The notes beneath the pieces are model-generated. The model was not told the DNA's origin. It saw only the letters and a list, made by a program, of their open reading frames with translations, and searched no databases. Source: CAYHZL01 sp964361075 (GTDB lineage: Bacteria; Bacteroidota; Ignavibacteria; UBA10030; UBA8401). From it: DNA of 40,685 nt. Positions 18,371-26,376 of this stretch are shown piece after piece. The translations under genes were made by a program, and so were the position numbers. The stretch covers positions 1 through 40,685 of the forward strand of contig CAYHZL010000009.1 of assembly GCA_964361075.1 (NCBI GenBank). Direction: 5' to 3'. Positions within the stretch are counted from its first letter, which is position 1. The number at the start of each line of letters is the position of its first letter.

Positions 18371-18428
18371 AAAAAAAATAAAAAAGCTCCCCACCGCTTC
18401 CTAAAAAAGAAAAGAGCGATGGAAAGCT
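18371..18428 (-). terminator. Intrinsic terminator between rplT and pheS
   Basis: On the minus strand AGCTTTCCATCGCT pairs along 14 positions (with G-U pairs) with AGCGGTGGGGAGCT, followed by TTTTTATTTTTTTT. It begins about 5 nt after the rplT stop and ends just before the pheS start. Read-through would set the pheST level. Confidence 0.8.
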
Positions 18429-18432
18429 TACA

Positions 18433-18780
18433 TTATGCTTTTACAAACGCGATGATTTGAGCAAACGCATCCGGATTTTGCACAGCTAATTCCGCAAGAA
18501 CTTTTCTGTTGATTGTTACTTGCTTCTTAGTAAGTCCATCAATAAGACGGGAATATGTTACACCGTGCAAGCGGGCTGCAGCATTAATACGTGCAATCCA
18601 CAGTTGACGAAATGTACGTTTTTTTGCTTTGCGATCGCGATATGCGTATTGATAACCTTTATCAAGTGCATGCTTAACGGTCGTAAGCAATTTACTTCTC
18701 GCACCCCAGTAGCCTTTCGCTTCAGCTAAAATTCTTTTGCGACGGCGGTGGGAGGCAACTTTATTCTGCGAACGTGGCAT
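18433..18780 (-). CDS. rplT: 50S ribosomal protein L20
   Basis: L20 binds 23S rRNA early in 50S assembly. The 115-aa sequence MPRSQNKVASHRRRKRILAE with YRDRKAKKRTFRQLWI and the ending are typical of L20. The start is supported by AGGAGAAGAG upstream. It lies in the standard infC-rpmI-rplT order. Confidence 0.98.
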   Translation of the reverse strand: MPRSQNKVASHRRRKRILAEAKGYWGARSKLLTTVKHALDKGYQYAYRDRKAKKRTFRQLWIARINAAARLHGVTYSRLIDGLTKKQVTINRKVLAELAVQNPDAFAQIIAFVKA

Positions 18781-18825
18781 AGTTGCTCTTCTCCTATATT
18801 AAGTGATTAGATGTTGTGAATTAAA

Positions 18826-19020
18826 TTATGCTTGTAACAGATCGTGAATTCTTGGTTCATCAGGAATAGACACGAGTGTTGATTTACGTAAATTTCTTTT
18901 ACGTTTTGTTGTTTTGCTTGTTAAAATGTGGCGACGATTCATTTTTCGTCGTTTAATTTTTCCGGATGCAGTTACGGAAAACCGTTTCTTCGCACCACTT
19001 TGTGTTTTCATTTTTGGCAT
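18826..19020 (-). CDS. rpmI: 50S ribosomal protein L35
   Basis: This is a 64-aa basic ribosomal protein, MPKMKTQSGAKKRFSVTASG with a KRRKMNRRHILTSKTTKRKR core, matching the L35 pattern. AAGGAAA precedes the ATG. It sits between infC (25-nt gap) and rplT (45-nt gap). Confidence 0.97.
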   Translation of the reverse strand: MPKMKTQSGAKKRFSVTASGKIKRRKMNRRHILTSKTTKRKRNLRKSTLVSIPDEPRIHDLLQA

Positions 19021-19045
19021 GGAACTGTTTCCTTTGTAATAGTTT

Positions 19046-19594
19046 TTATTGTTCTACTCTTATTTCCGCTTTAGGTTTTGGAGATTTATCCGGTACGTAC
19101 AATACAATCATGCTGCGTCCCTCCATGTGAATCGGCTGATCAATTTTAGCAACAAGCGAAAGTTTTTCGGACAACTTATTGAGCAGCGTTTCTCCCAATT
19201 CCTTGTAGGCAATTTCACGTCCTTTGAAAATTACCGTTGCCTTTACTTTGTCGCCATCTGCGATAAATTGCAATGCATGCTTTGCTTTGAAATCAAAATC
19301 ATGAACATCCGTATTAGGATGAAACCGTAATTCTTTAACTTGCGAAACATGCTGATGTTTCTTTTGAATTTTTTCTTTTTTCTGAAGCTCGTACTTGTAT
19401 TTGCCGAAATCCATTATTTTACAAACAGGTGGTTCGGCATTCGGTACAACTTCAATAAGGTCTTTCCCTTTTTCAGTTGCAATAGTAAGTGCTTCACGCG
19501 GAGTCATTACTCCTAACTGGCCAACACCATCTTCAATAACACGTATAGTAACTGCGCGAATTTCTTCATTAATGCGGGGACGATTTGTTTTAAT
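19046..19594 (-). CDS. infC: Translation initiation factor IF-3 with probable ATT start
   Basis: IF-3 keeps ribosomal subunits apart and checks the initiator codon. The protein contains NRPRINEEIRA, the helix EVVPNAEPPVCKIMDFGKYKYE, and the C-terminal domain VKELRFHPNTDVHDFDFK. I place the start at ATT 19594. AGGAG lies 8 nt upstream, the resulting N-terminus (M)KTNRPRINEEIR matches IF-3, and the length becomes 182 aa, close to enterobacterial IF-3. The alternative TTG at 19642 would overlap thrS by 20 nt and add 16 atypical residues. ATT initiation of infC is a known self-regulation device in other bacteria. Confidence 0.95.
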   Translation of the reverse strand: MKTNRPRINEEIRAVTIRVIEDGVGQLGVMTPREALTIATEKGKDLIEVVPNAEPPVCKIMDFGKYKYELQKKEKIQKKHQHVSQVKELRFHPNTDVHDFDFKAKHALQFIADGDKVKATVIFKGREIAYKELGETLLNKLSEKLSLVAKIDQPIHMEGRSMIVLYVPDKSPKPKAEIRVEQ

Positions 19595-19622
19595 GCGTGT
19601 ATCTCCTGTACTGTTCCTGGTA

Positions 19623-21560
19623 CTAAATACTTTTTTTAACAATATTTTCCTTATTGAGTTTTTCCAATGTCTGTTGTATAGACAATGAACCTATATCTCC
19701 TTTTTTATGCTGGCGAACTGAAACGCTGTTTGCGTTCTTCTCTTTTTCACCGACAACAAGCATATAGGGAACCTTCTTTAGTTCCCACTCACGAATTTTG
19801 TATCCAACTTTTTCATTCCTGTCGTCTAACTCTGCTCTCAAACCGGATTCTTTTAATTGAGCAACCACAGATTGAGCATATTCTTTTTGTGCGTATGTAA
19901 TCGGAAGAACAACGGCTTGCACCGGTGCCAGCCACATCGGAAAATCGCCGGCGTAATGTTCTATCAGTAATCCAACAAATCTTTCCATCGAACCAAACGG
20001 TGCGCGATGAATAATTACAGGACGATGTTTTTGTCCATCGCTTCCGGTAAATTCTAAATCGAAACGTTCAGGCATTACATAATCAACTTGAACGGTGCCA
20101 AGCTGCCATGTACGACCGATAGCATCTTTTACCATGAAATCAATTTTGGGTCCGTAGAACGATGCTTCGCCAATGCCAATAAAATACTTTAAACCCATTT
20201 CATCGGCAACTTCTTTTATTTCTCGCTGTGCTTGTTCCCAGTATTCTGTATTGCCGCCATACTTCTCTACATTCTTATCATCGCGGTACGAAAGACGCGT
20301 TGTTACTTCCATATCAAAAGTTTGAAAAACAAATTGCGTCAATTCCACCGTGTTGCGAATTTCATCTTTCAACTGATCATGCGCACAATAAATATGTGCA
20401 TCGTCTTGTGTGAAACCACGAACGCGTGTTAAGCCATTCATCTCGCCGGATTGTTCATAGCGGTACACAGTTCCAAATTCGGCAAGACGCAATGGCAAAT
20501 CTCTGTACGAGCGCGGCTTCGCCATATAAATTTGGTGATGATGAGGACAGTTCATCGGTTTCAATAAAAACTGTTCTCCATTTTCCATCGTAATTGGTGC
20601 AAACTGCGACTCTTTATAGTACGGATAATGTCCGGATGTTTTATACAATTCAAGATTACCGATGTGCGGCGTGATGACAGGAAGATAACCACGTTTGCGC
20701 TGCTCTTCACGTAAAAAATTTTCGAGTGTCTCGCGCAACACAGCACCTTTTGGCAACCAGAGCGGTAACCCGCTTCCAACTTTCGGTGTCAGTAAAAATA
20801 ATTCTAACTCGGTGCCAAGTTTGCGATGATCGCGGCGCTTTGCTTCTTCTAATCTGAAAATATATTCATCAAGCTCTTGCTTTGTTGGAAACGTAATTCC
20901 ATAAATGCGTTGAAGCATTTTGTTTTTTTCGTTTCCTCGCCAATATGCGCCGGCGATACTTAATAACTTTACAAACTTTATTTTTCCTGTTGAAGGAACA
21001 TGCGGACCGTAACACAAGTCCATAAAATTTCCTTGCTGATACATACTTACTTGTTCGCCCTTCAATCCTTCCAACAATTCAAGTTTGTACGGATCGTCCT
21101 TCTTCTGAAAATAATCAATTGCATAATCCCACGAAACTTCACTGCGTTGAAACGCAACATCACGTTTCGTGAACTCGTTCATCTTGTCTTCGATGGATTG
21201 TAAATCTTGAGTAGTGAGAGAATGATCTCCCATATCAATATCGTAATAAAAACCATTTTCAATTGAAGGACCAATACCAAATTTTGTCCCTGGAAAAATT
21301 GCTTCAATGGCTTCCGCCATTAAATGCGCAGAACTATGCCAATAGGTTGATTTACCTTCAACATCATTCCACGTATTAATTTTTATTTCAGCATCGGTTG
21401 CAAGAGCACGACTTAAATCCCACACTTCTCCATTGACAGAAATAGATAGAGCATTTTTTGCAAGACCGCGACTGATACCTTCAGCAATTTGCATTCCTGT
21501 TGTTCCGTGCGGAAATTCTTTAGCGCTACCATCAGGAAATTTAATTGTAATATTCGACAT
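19623..21560 (-). CDS. thrS: Threonyl-tRNA synthetase
   Basis: It charges tRNA-Thr. From the chosen ATG (21560, MSNITIKFPDGSAKEF) it has an N-terminal TGS domain, an editing domain with the HSSAH zinc/editing motif (His75, His79), a catalytic core with the zinc cysteine in MNCPHH (Cys338), and a C-terminal anticodon-binding domain. It has 645 aa. The frame stays open 13 codons upstream, but those codons cross the terminator T-run and encode an atypical hydrophobic stretch. It heads thrS-infC-rpmI-rplT-pheS-pheT. A promoter and an intrinsic terminator lie within 105 nt upstream. Confidence 0.97.
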   Translation of the reverse strand: MSNITIKFPDGSAKEFPHGTTGMQIAEGISRGLAKNALSISVNGEVWDLSRALATDAEIKINTWNDVEGKSTYWHSSAHLMAEAIEAIFPGTKFGIGPSIENGFYYDIDMGDHSLTTQDLQSIEDKMNEFTKRDVAFQRSEVSWDYAIDYFQKKDDPYKLELLEGLKGEQVSMYQQGNFMDLCYGPHVPSTGKIKFVKLLSIAGAYWRGNEKNKMLQRIYGITFPTKQELDEYIFRLEEAKRRDHRKLGTELELFLLTPKVGSGLPLWLPKGAVLRETLENFLREEQRKRGYLPVITPHIGNLELYKTSGHYPYYKESQFAPITMENGEQFLLKPMNCPHHHQIYMAKPRSYRDLPLRLAEFGTVYRYEQSGEMNGLTRVRGFTQDDAHIYCAHDQLKDEIRNTVELTQFVFQTFDMEVTTRLSYRDDKNVEKYGGNTEYWEQAQREIKEVADEMGLKYFIGIGEASFYGPKIDFMVKDAIGRTWQLGTVQVDYVMPERFDLEFTGSDGQKHRPVIIHRAPFGSMERFVGLLIEHYAGDFPMWLAPVQAVVLPITYAQKEYAQSVVAQLKESGLRAELDDRNEKVGYKIREWELKKVPYMLVVGEKEKNANSVSVRQHKKGDIGSLSIQQTLEKLNKENIVKKSI

Positions 21561-21579
21561 ATTGTAAAAACAAAAATAC

Positions 21580-21606
21580 AAAAAAAATCGGAGTAACAAC
21601 CTCCGA
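21580..21606 (-). terminator. Intrinsic terminator/attenuator in the thrS leader
   Basis: On the minus strand the hairpin TCGGAG - GTTGTTA - CTCCGA is followed by eight T, 20 nt before the thrS ATG. It lies downstream of a promoter-like sequence at 21636-21664, so it would end most thrS transcripts unless bypassed. Confidence 0.82.
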
Positions 21607-21635
21607 CTTCAAAAAACTAACAACATTTCTATACA

Positions 21636-21664
21636 ATAATAAGAAAAATGGCGCGGAATTGCAA
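21636..21664 (-). promoter_or_regulatory. Candidate sigma70-like promoter of thrS
   Basis: TTGCAA (21664-21659), a 17-bp spacer and TATTAT (21641-21636) lie on the minus strand. The predicted start near 21629 gives a leader of about 70 nt containing the terminator hairpin. It is a sequence match only. Confidence 0.5.
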
Positions 21665-21770
21665 CAAAAACTACTGTAGATATGCATAGCAATGCAATTT
21701 TGTTTGAATAACTTTGAGTGTTGTAACAAAATTTACAATTTTTCGGAACTCCTCAGGTATAATTTTTTCA

Positions 21771-21806
21771 ACACAGAGGGCACGGAGAAAACAGAGTTAC
21801 ACAGAG
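21771..21806 (+). repeat. Left CACAGAG inverted repeat of the GxxExxY cassette
   Basis: This 36-bp copy begins ACACAGAG and ends AGAAAACAGAGTTACACAGAG (positions 21786-21806). It is inverted relative to 22187-22222, with 32 of 36 positions identical. It supplies the stop codon of the GxxExxY gene. Confidence 0.92.
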
Positions 21807-22231
21807 TTTAAATTACCGTTTATTTTTCTTCTGATGCCATCTTTTAATAATTTCACATTAAAGTTTATCAGTAGCCCTAATTTTTTATCAGCCAATTTCA
21901 GATATGTTACCAATTGTGCCTCATGCACAGGCAAAATGACTTCCACTGATTTGAATTCAAGAATTATCAATTCATTAACCATTGTATCAATTACAAATTC
22001 TTTGTTAAGTTTTTCTCCTTTGAATCTGACAGGTAAAACAACCTGCCGCTGAACAAAAAGTCCTGCTTTGGTCATCACATTTTCAGCGCACACTTCATAG
22101 ACCGACTCCATCAGACCCGGACCAAGTTCATTGTGAACTTCCATGCAACAATGGATAATCTTTTGAGAGAGCGCATTATAGTCCTTCTCTGTGTAACTCT
22201 GTTTTCTTTGTGTGCTCTGTGTTAAAATCAT
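21797..22231 (-). CDS. GxxExxY family protein
   Basis: The 144-aa protein contains the family signature GPGLMESVYE at residues 37-46 and a PD-(D/E)XK-like core with IDTMVNELIILEFKSVE (Asp, then E-x-K), as expected of GxxExxY proteins. The family is widespread, has no settled function and resembles nuclease folds. The N-terminal residues up to YTE are encoded by the right CACAGAG repeat, and the stop codon lies inside the left repeat, so the ORF spans from repeat to repeat. No Shine-Dalgarno sequence is seen before the ATG at 22231. It sits between the protease gene and thrS and is probably not functionally related to either. Confidence 0.82.
   Translation of the reverse strand: MILTQSTQRKQSYTEKDYNALSQKIIHCCMEVHNELGPGLMESVYEVCAENVMTKAGLFVQRQVVLPVRFKGEKLNKEFVIDTMVNELIILEFKSVEVILPVHEAQLVTYLKLADKKLGLLINFNVKLLKDGIRRKINGNLNSV
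22187..22222 (-). repeat. Right CACAGAG inverted repeat of the GxxExxY cassette
   Basis: This is the 36-bp partner of 21771-21806 on the opposite strand. It lies inside the 5' part of the GxxExxY ORF and is read as codons for TQSTQRKQSYTE. Confidence 0.92.
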
Positions 22232-22256
22232 TTTTTCTGATATAGTGGGTGAGTAG

Positions 22257-24455
22257 TTACAAATTTTCTAAAATAAAATTGGTAATCTTGGTGAAAACAT
22301 GCAGTCGATACCGACCAATACCATGGTTTTGGTTTGGATAAAACATGGTATCGAATTGCTTATTGGCGTTTTGCAATGCTGTGACTAATGTTGCTGAATT
22401 TTGAAAATGCACGTTATCATCACTTGCACCGTGAATTAATAAAAACTTTCCTTTTAATTTTGCGACGTGAGTGAGCGGCGCACTTTCCTTATATCCTTCC
22501 GGATTTTTTTCAGGCGTGGACATAAAGCGCTCGGTGTAGATGTTGTCATAAAATTTCCAATTTGTAACCGGCGCAACTGCTACTGCTGTTTTGAAATATT
22601 CTGCGCCGTTCAAAATTGTCATGCTTGAAGTGTAGCCGCCGTAACTCCAACCCCAGATTCCAATTCTGTTTTTGTCTACAAAAGAAAGTGATGCTAAATA
22701 TTTTGCACCTTCAACCTGATCGCTAACTTCCCACTTGCCAAGATTTTTGTAAGTTATTTTTTTGAATGCAGCGCCACGAGCACCTGTCCCGCGATTATCA
22801 ACCATGAAGACAAGATACCCTTTTTGTGCTAACATCGAATACCACAAATAATTAGAACCACCCCACACATTTCGTACGACTTGTGAACCGGGTCCGCCGT
22901 ACGTGTACATCAGCACAGAATATTTTTTTGTCGAGTCAAAGTTCGCCGGTGTTAACAATGATGCGTGTAATGAAACACCATCGCTTGTCTTGAAAGAAAA
23001 AAATGTCGTCGTTGCGAGAGCAAAATCATTCAATGGTTTCATTTCATTCTCTTCAACAACACGAACAAGAGAGCCATCATCTTCCATTAAACGAATTTTA
23101 GTAGGCGTTGAAGCATTTGAATAGTAATTGAGAAAATAATTATACTCGGGTGAAAAGTTTGCAGAATTATTTCCTGTTTCTTTTGTTAATTGTTTTTTCT
23201 TTTTGCCATCAAGTGAAATTGAATACACTTGACGATCAATTGGAGACATTTCCGATGAAGAATAAAAGAGAGTTTTTTCTTTTTCATTCACTCCGTAGAA
23301 AGCATCCACATCAAATTCACCTTTTGTAATTTGATTAACGAGCGTGCCGTCATTTTTATATAAATAGAAATGTAAATAACCGTCTCGTTCTGATGACCAA
23401 ACAAATTGTCCATTCTTCAAGAATGTAATATCATCGCGGATATCAATCCATGTATTGCTTGTGTCTGTAAGAATTGTAGTCGTTTTTCCTGTTGTTACAT
23501 CAGCAAAAAGTAATTCAAGTTTATTTTGGTCGCGGTTCAATCGCTGCATTGATACTATATTTTTTTCATTAGTCCATTTCATTCTCGGAATATACATGTC
23601 GTCGTTCGTGCCAAGATCAATCCATGTTGTTTTCATTGAAGCGAGATCAATGACACCAACCTTCACAATTGAATTCGGATCTCCGGCTTTTGGATATTTC
23701 ATTTTAATTAATGTGCCGTGCGTGGAATCCCATTCCGTCATCGTATAGTCGGGAACTCGTGATTGATCGAGACGCCAAAATGCAATGGATTTACCATCCG
23801 GCGACCATCGCCAACCATCAGAGATTCCGAATTCTTCTTCATACACCCAATCAAATCGTCCATTGATAATATTTTCGCTGCCATCATTTGTTAATTGAAT
23901 TTCTTTTCCGGTTGCGATATCAATACTGTAAATATTATTTCCACGCACAAAACCAAACAGCTTTCCATCGGGAGAAAGTTTTTGATTGTATTGGGGAACA
24001 CTTACATCGGTTATCTTTTTATTTTTCTTCTTTTCAACATCATAGATGAAAAAATTTCCAGCAGGCGTTAATCGCGAAAGCCATTGTTGTTCCGGCGGCG
24101 CTGACACAAGTAAAATATTTTTTTCATCAGCAGACCATTGATATGTTGTGAACCGAAATGCCGGATCATCGTTTTGCAGCTTAAAATCATTCGGACTAAT
24201 CAATAATTTTTTGGAACCATCTTTAATCGTGTATTGAAAAATACCGGTAGTTTTAGCAACAGTATCCATATCAAGATATGTGAAAGACTTTCCATTTTTC
24301 ATCCACTGCACACCTCGAACCGATTTGCTGACAAATTTCCCTCCGCTAAAAATATCTTCCAATATAAATTGCTTTTTTTCCTGTGCGAAAGATAACAAGC
24401 TGCCAGCAACAATGAACAAAAAAAGCAAACTAATACTATGACGAGAGGTTTTCAT
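22257..24455 (-). CDS. S9 family peptidase, dipeptidyl-peptidase IV type
   Basis: This secreted serine peptidase removes N-terminal dipeptides, typically X-Pro. The start is taken at ATG 24455. AAGGAG stands 8 nt upstream and the product then begins with a signal peptide (MKTSRHSISLLFLFIVAGSL), giving 732 aa. The frame is open 72 codons further, but that part would overlap the preceding gene. An N-terminal eight-bladed propeller with PD40-like repeats includes the DPPIV Glu motif (RFDWVYEEEFG). The C-terminal alpha/beta hydrolase has Ser604 in GWSYGG, Asp near 680 in HGASDDNVH and His711 in NQNHGI. It likely acts in the periplasm on peptides taken up as nutrients. Confidence 0.93.
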   Translation of the reverse strand: MKTSRHSISLLFLFIVAGSLLSFAQEKKQFILEDIFSGGKFVSKSVRGVQWMKNGKSFTYLDMDTVAKTTGIFQYTIKDGSKKLLISPNDFKLQNDDPAFRFTTYQWSADEKNILLVSAPPEQQWLSRLTPAGNFFIYDVEKKKNKKITDVSVPQYNQKLSPDGKLFGFVRGNNIYSIDIATGKEIQLTNDGSENIINGRFDWVYEEEFGISDGWRWSPDGKSIAFWRLDQSRVPDYTMTEWDSTHGTLIKMKYPKAGDPNSIVKVGVIDLASMKTTWIDLGTNDDMYIPRMKWTNEKNIVSMQRLNRDQNKLELLFADVTTGKTTTILTDTSNTWIDIRDDITFLKNGQFVWSSERDGYLHFYLYKNDGTLVNQITKGEFDVDAFYGVNEKEKTLFYSSSEMSPIDRQVYSISLDGKKKKQLTKETGNNSANFSPEYNYFLNYYSNASTPTKIRLMEDDGSLVRVVEENEMKPLNDFALATTTFFSFKTSDGVSLHASLLTPANFDSTKKYSVLMYTYGGPGSQVVRNVWGGSNYLWYSMLAQKGYLVFMVDNRGTGARGAAFKKITYKNLGKWEVSDQVEGAKYLASLSFVDKNRIGIWGWSYGGYTSSMTILNGAEYFKTAVAVAPVTNWKFYDNIYTERFMSTPEKNPEGYKESAPLTHVAKLKGKFLLIHGASDDNVHFQNSATLVTALQNANKQFDTMFYPNQNHGIGRYRLHVFTKITNFILENL

Positions 24456-24474
24456 AAAGCGACTCCTTGCGTTA

Positions 24475-24867
24475 TTAAAATTGCATTCTGAATAATGGAA
24501 AAGTAAATGTTCCTCGATTTGTGCGAACAATACATCTGTTGTTTTGAGGCGTTGCAAATTGTTCAACATCGGATAGCGGCATTGCAATAATACCAATTTG
24601 GGATTTTCCCCCTTGCAGTTCAATTGATGCCGGCAAAAGCTGATGTATTTGCTCTCGTATTTTTTGTGCAAGCGGGAATTTTAATTCAGTTACATCTGTA
24701 TATTCCGTCGCATCGGATTCCGAATCGAAAAATATTTTCTCAATGGTAATATTATCATTGGAAAGATTAACAATGCTAGCATTCATCAGCCAACATTTTA
24801 AATCGTTGCGTAGCGATGGCCGATTAAAGGTTATTTTCAAGTATTGATTGGTATTGGGAATGTTCAT
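24475..24867 (-). CDS. Hypothetical protein upstream of the dipeptidyl peptidase
   Basis: A 130-aa protein I do not recognise. It has no signal peptide or membrane helix. It has a mixed alpha/beta pattern: an N-terminal strand YLKITFNR, FDSESDATEYTDVTELKF, a helix LAQKIREQIHQLL, and a C-terminal strand TRNRGTFTF-like segment ending PLFRMQF. It ends 19 nt before the peptidase start, so it may share its transcript. No Shine-Dalgarno sequence precedes its ATG. Confidence 0.6.
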   Translation of the reverse strand: MNIPNTNQYLKITFNRPSLRNDLKCWLMNASIVNLSNDNITIEKIFFDSESDATEYTDVTELKFPLAQKIREQIHQLLPASIELQGGKSQIGIIAMPLSDVEQFATPQNNRCIVRTNRGTFTFPLFRMQF

Positions 24868-24882
24868 TGTTGAGGGAGGATT

Positions 24883-25050
24883 TTAATAACTGATGTTATG
24901 CAAGGGCATAAGATGGAGTCCACTCCCAAAGGGATGGCTTCGCCACTTGCCTAAAAAAATTGTGAAACCGTGTAATTTTCATTTCATTTGTTTAGTAGGT
25001 GGACTCCATCTGCTTAACTTTTTCTTTGTGTGCGTAACATCAGTTAATAA
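24883..25050. repeat. Palindromic element beside tRNA-Val (TTAWTAACTSATGTTACGCA ends)
   Basis: The 168-bp element has 20-bp ends at 24883-24902 and 25031-25050 (18 of 20 matching when inverted), plus a perfect inner 13-bp inverted repeat AGATGGAGTCCAC/GTGGACTCCATCT. A related element at 37174-37327 shares the end sequence. It ends 8 bp from the 3' end of tRNA-Val. Confidence 0.85.
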
Positions 25051-25057
25051 ATTCTTG

Positions 25058-25132
25058 TGGACGCTAGAGGATTCGAACCTCTGACCTCTTCCGTGTCAGG
25101 GAAGCGCTCTGAACCAACTGAGCTAAGCGTCC
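25058..25132 (-). tRNA. tRNA-Val (anticodon GAC)
   Basis: The cloverleaf reads acceptor GGACGCT/AGCGTCC, D arm GCTC...GAGC, anticodon stem CTTCC/GGAAG with loop CTGACAC (anticodon GAC), and T arm AGAGG-TTCGAAT-CCTCT. The 3' CCA is not encoded. Confidence 0.95.
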
Positions 25133-25510
25133 TTAAAATTTTTTCAAATTGAGCAAATATTTTTTTCTTCATTCTCCGTTTTAATAACATTTGACAACTT
25201 TTTTGCACTATGATTGCCCAATTTAGTGCCCAAAGATTTTTAAATCTTCAGCCGTTACTCTTTGCAATAGAAATATAATAAACCATCGCTGAAATTCAAA
25301 GAATGATTTTCATTGTTAAACGGCAGTAAGAATGTCATGGTATTTTTGGACAGTGAAAATGTCATGGTGTAGGTTAATACAGAGATGGGGTCGCAATAAT
25401 ACAAGATTGTTTTTTAGAAACAACACTAGTATTACTTCAGTAACATCATCGTCGCTAACTTCTCGCATGAAATAAAAATTAACGTCGGTGTGCCGATGAT
25501 ACTTGAAAGC
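25133..25510. other. Gene-free stretch with a repeated AATGTCATGGT motif
   Basis: I see no coding region here. It includes the upstream side of tRNA-Val. AATGTCATGGT occurs twice (25331-25341 and 25358-25368), preceded by GGCAGTAAG and TGGACAGTGA. This pattern resembles the repeated ends of some insertion sequences, but no transposase remains. Confidence 0.5.
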
Positions 25511-26356
25511 TCACCTCACGAGCAGCATTTTCTTCGTTGAAGAATATTTCCCTGCCACTACCTGATAAAAATATACGCCAGAGGCGTATCCGCCTTTGGA
25601 GGATGATCCGCTCGATAAGCTGCGAGTGTTATACGGAACATCGTAATGCCCTGCCGATTTCTGTTCATTAATAAGCGTTGTAACAATGCGGCCGAGATCA
25701 TCATAAATTACTAATTGCACCTGCGTATCCTCAGGAATATCAAAAGAAATTACTGTTGAAGGATTAAACGGATTCGGATAATTTTGATTAAGGCGAAATG
25801 ATGTTTGGTTGATATTCCAATTTTTTTCCTCAACACCGGTTGCCGTTACACCCAGAGAAAAAACTACCAAAGAAGACTGATACGTTGTGAGGTTGGTTTT
25901 GTACATCGATATTTTAATGATTGAATTTCCCGGTGTCTTAAATAAACTCCACAAATAATAGGAATTTGTTGCTTCCTTCCATGCTTTAATTTCTACGCCT
26001 GTAACAATATCACGAATGCGAACTGCATAGCCTGTCGTTGCATAATCCTGAAAGATTATTTCCGGCTCTCCGTTCCCGTTCATATCCGGAACAAGGATAT
26101 ATGGATACTCAAGATGTCCCAAAGATGTTAATGTCGATATCAAAGAAAAACTATCCGCATTATATATTTTGCATTGCCCCGCAACAGTATCCAATACGAA
26201 GTAATATTGCACGGTTGAATTTCCAAAAAAATAAAGTGTTCCTTTGTCTCCAAAGGTGCTCGATGATTCCCATAATGATGTTACTTGTGCATTGCTGACG
26301 GTATGAACGAAAAGCATCATTATCACCACCAAGATTTTTTTAGATAGTAAAGTCAT
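25511..26356 (-). CDS. T9SS-sorted surface protein, last gene of the PqqD/ATP-grasp operon
   Basis: The start is taken at ATG 26356 (MTLLSKKILVVIMMLFVHTV), where AAGGAAA precedes a clear signal peptide. This gives 281 aa. The middle holds one VCBS/FG-GAP-like segment (VPDMNGNGEPEIIFQDY). The C-terminal ~90 residues are a type A T9SS sorting domain: LNQNYPNPFNPSTVISFDIP, DDLGRIVTTL, GVYFYQVVAGKYSSTKKMLL. Proteins with this tail cross the outer membrane and are anchored or released by the T9SS. It begins 20 nt after the barrel gene, so it is probably the exposed component of the locus. Confidence 0.88.
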   Translation of the reverse strand: MTLLSKKILVVIMMLFVHTVSNAQVTSLWESSSTFGDKGTLYFFGNSTVQYYFVLDTVAGQCKIYNADSFSLISTLTSLGHLEYPYILVPDMNGNGEPEIIFQDYATTGYAVRIRDIVTGVEIKAWKEATNSYYLWSLFKTPGNSIIKISMYKTNLTTYQSSLVVFSLGVTATGVEEKNWNINQTSFRLNQNYPNPFNPSTVISFDIPEDTQVQLVIYDDLGRIVTTLINEQKSAGHYDVPYNTRSLSSGSSSKGGYASGVYFYQVVAGKYSSTKKMLLVR

Positions 26357-26376
26357 TTTGTTTCCTTCCATGTTGA

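Noticed and set aside
21541..21729. 62-codon minus-strand frame across the thrS leader as a threonine leader peptide
   Set aside because: It contains only one threonine and no run of regulatory codons, it runs through the terminator, and it ends inside thrS.
24456..24671. Long N-terminus of the dipeptidyl peptidase (72 extra residues)
   Set aside because: It would overlap the upstream gene and place the signal peptide internally; ATG 24455 has a proper ribosome site.
25050..25132. Phage or island attachment site at tRNA-Val
   Set aside because: No duplicated tRNA 3' end and no integrase gene are seen in the window.
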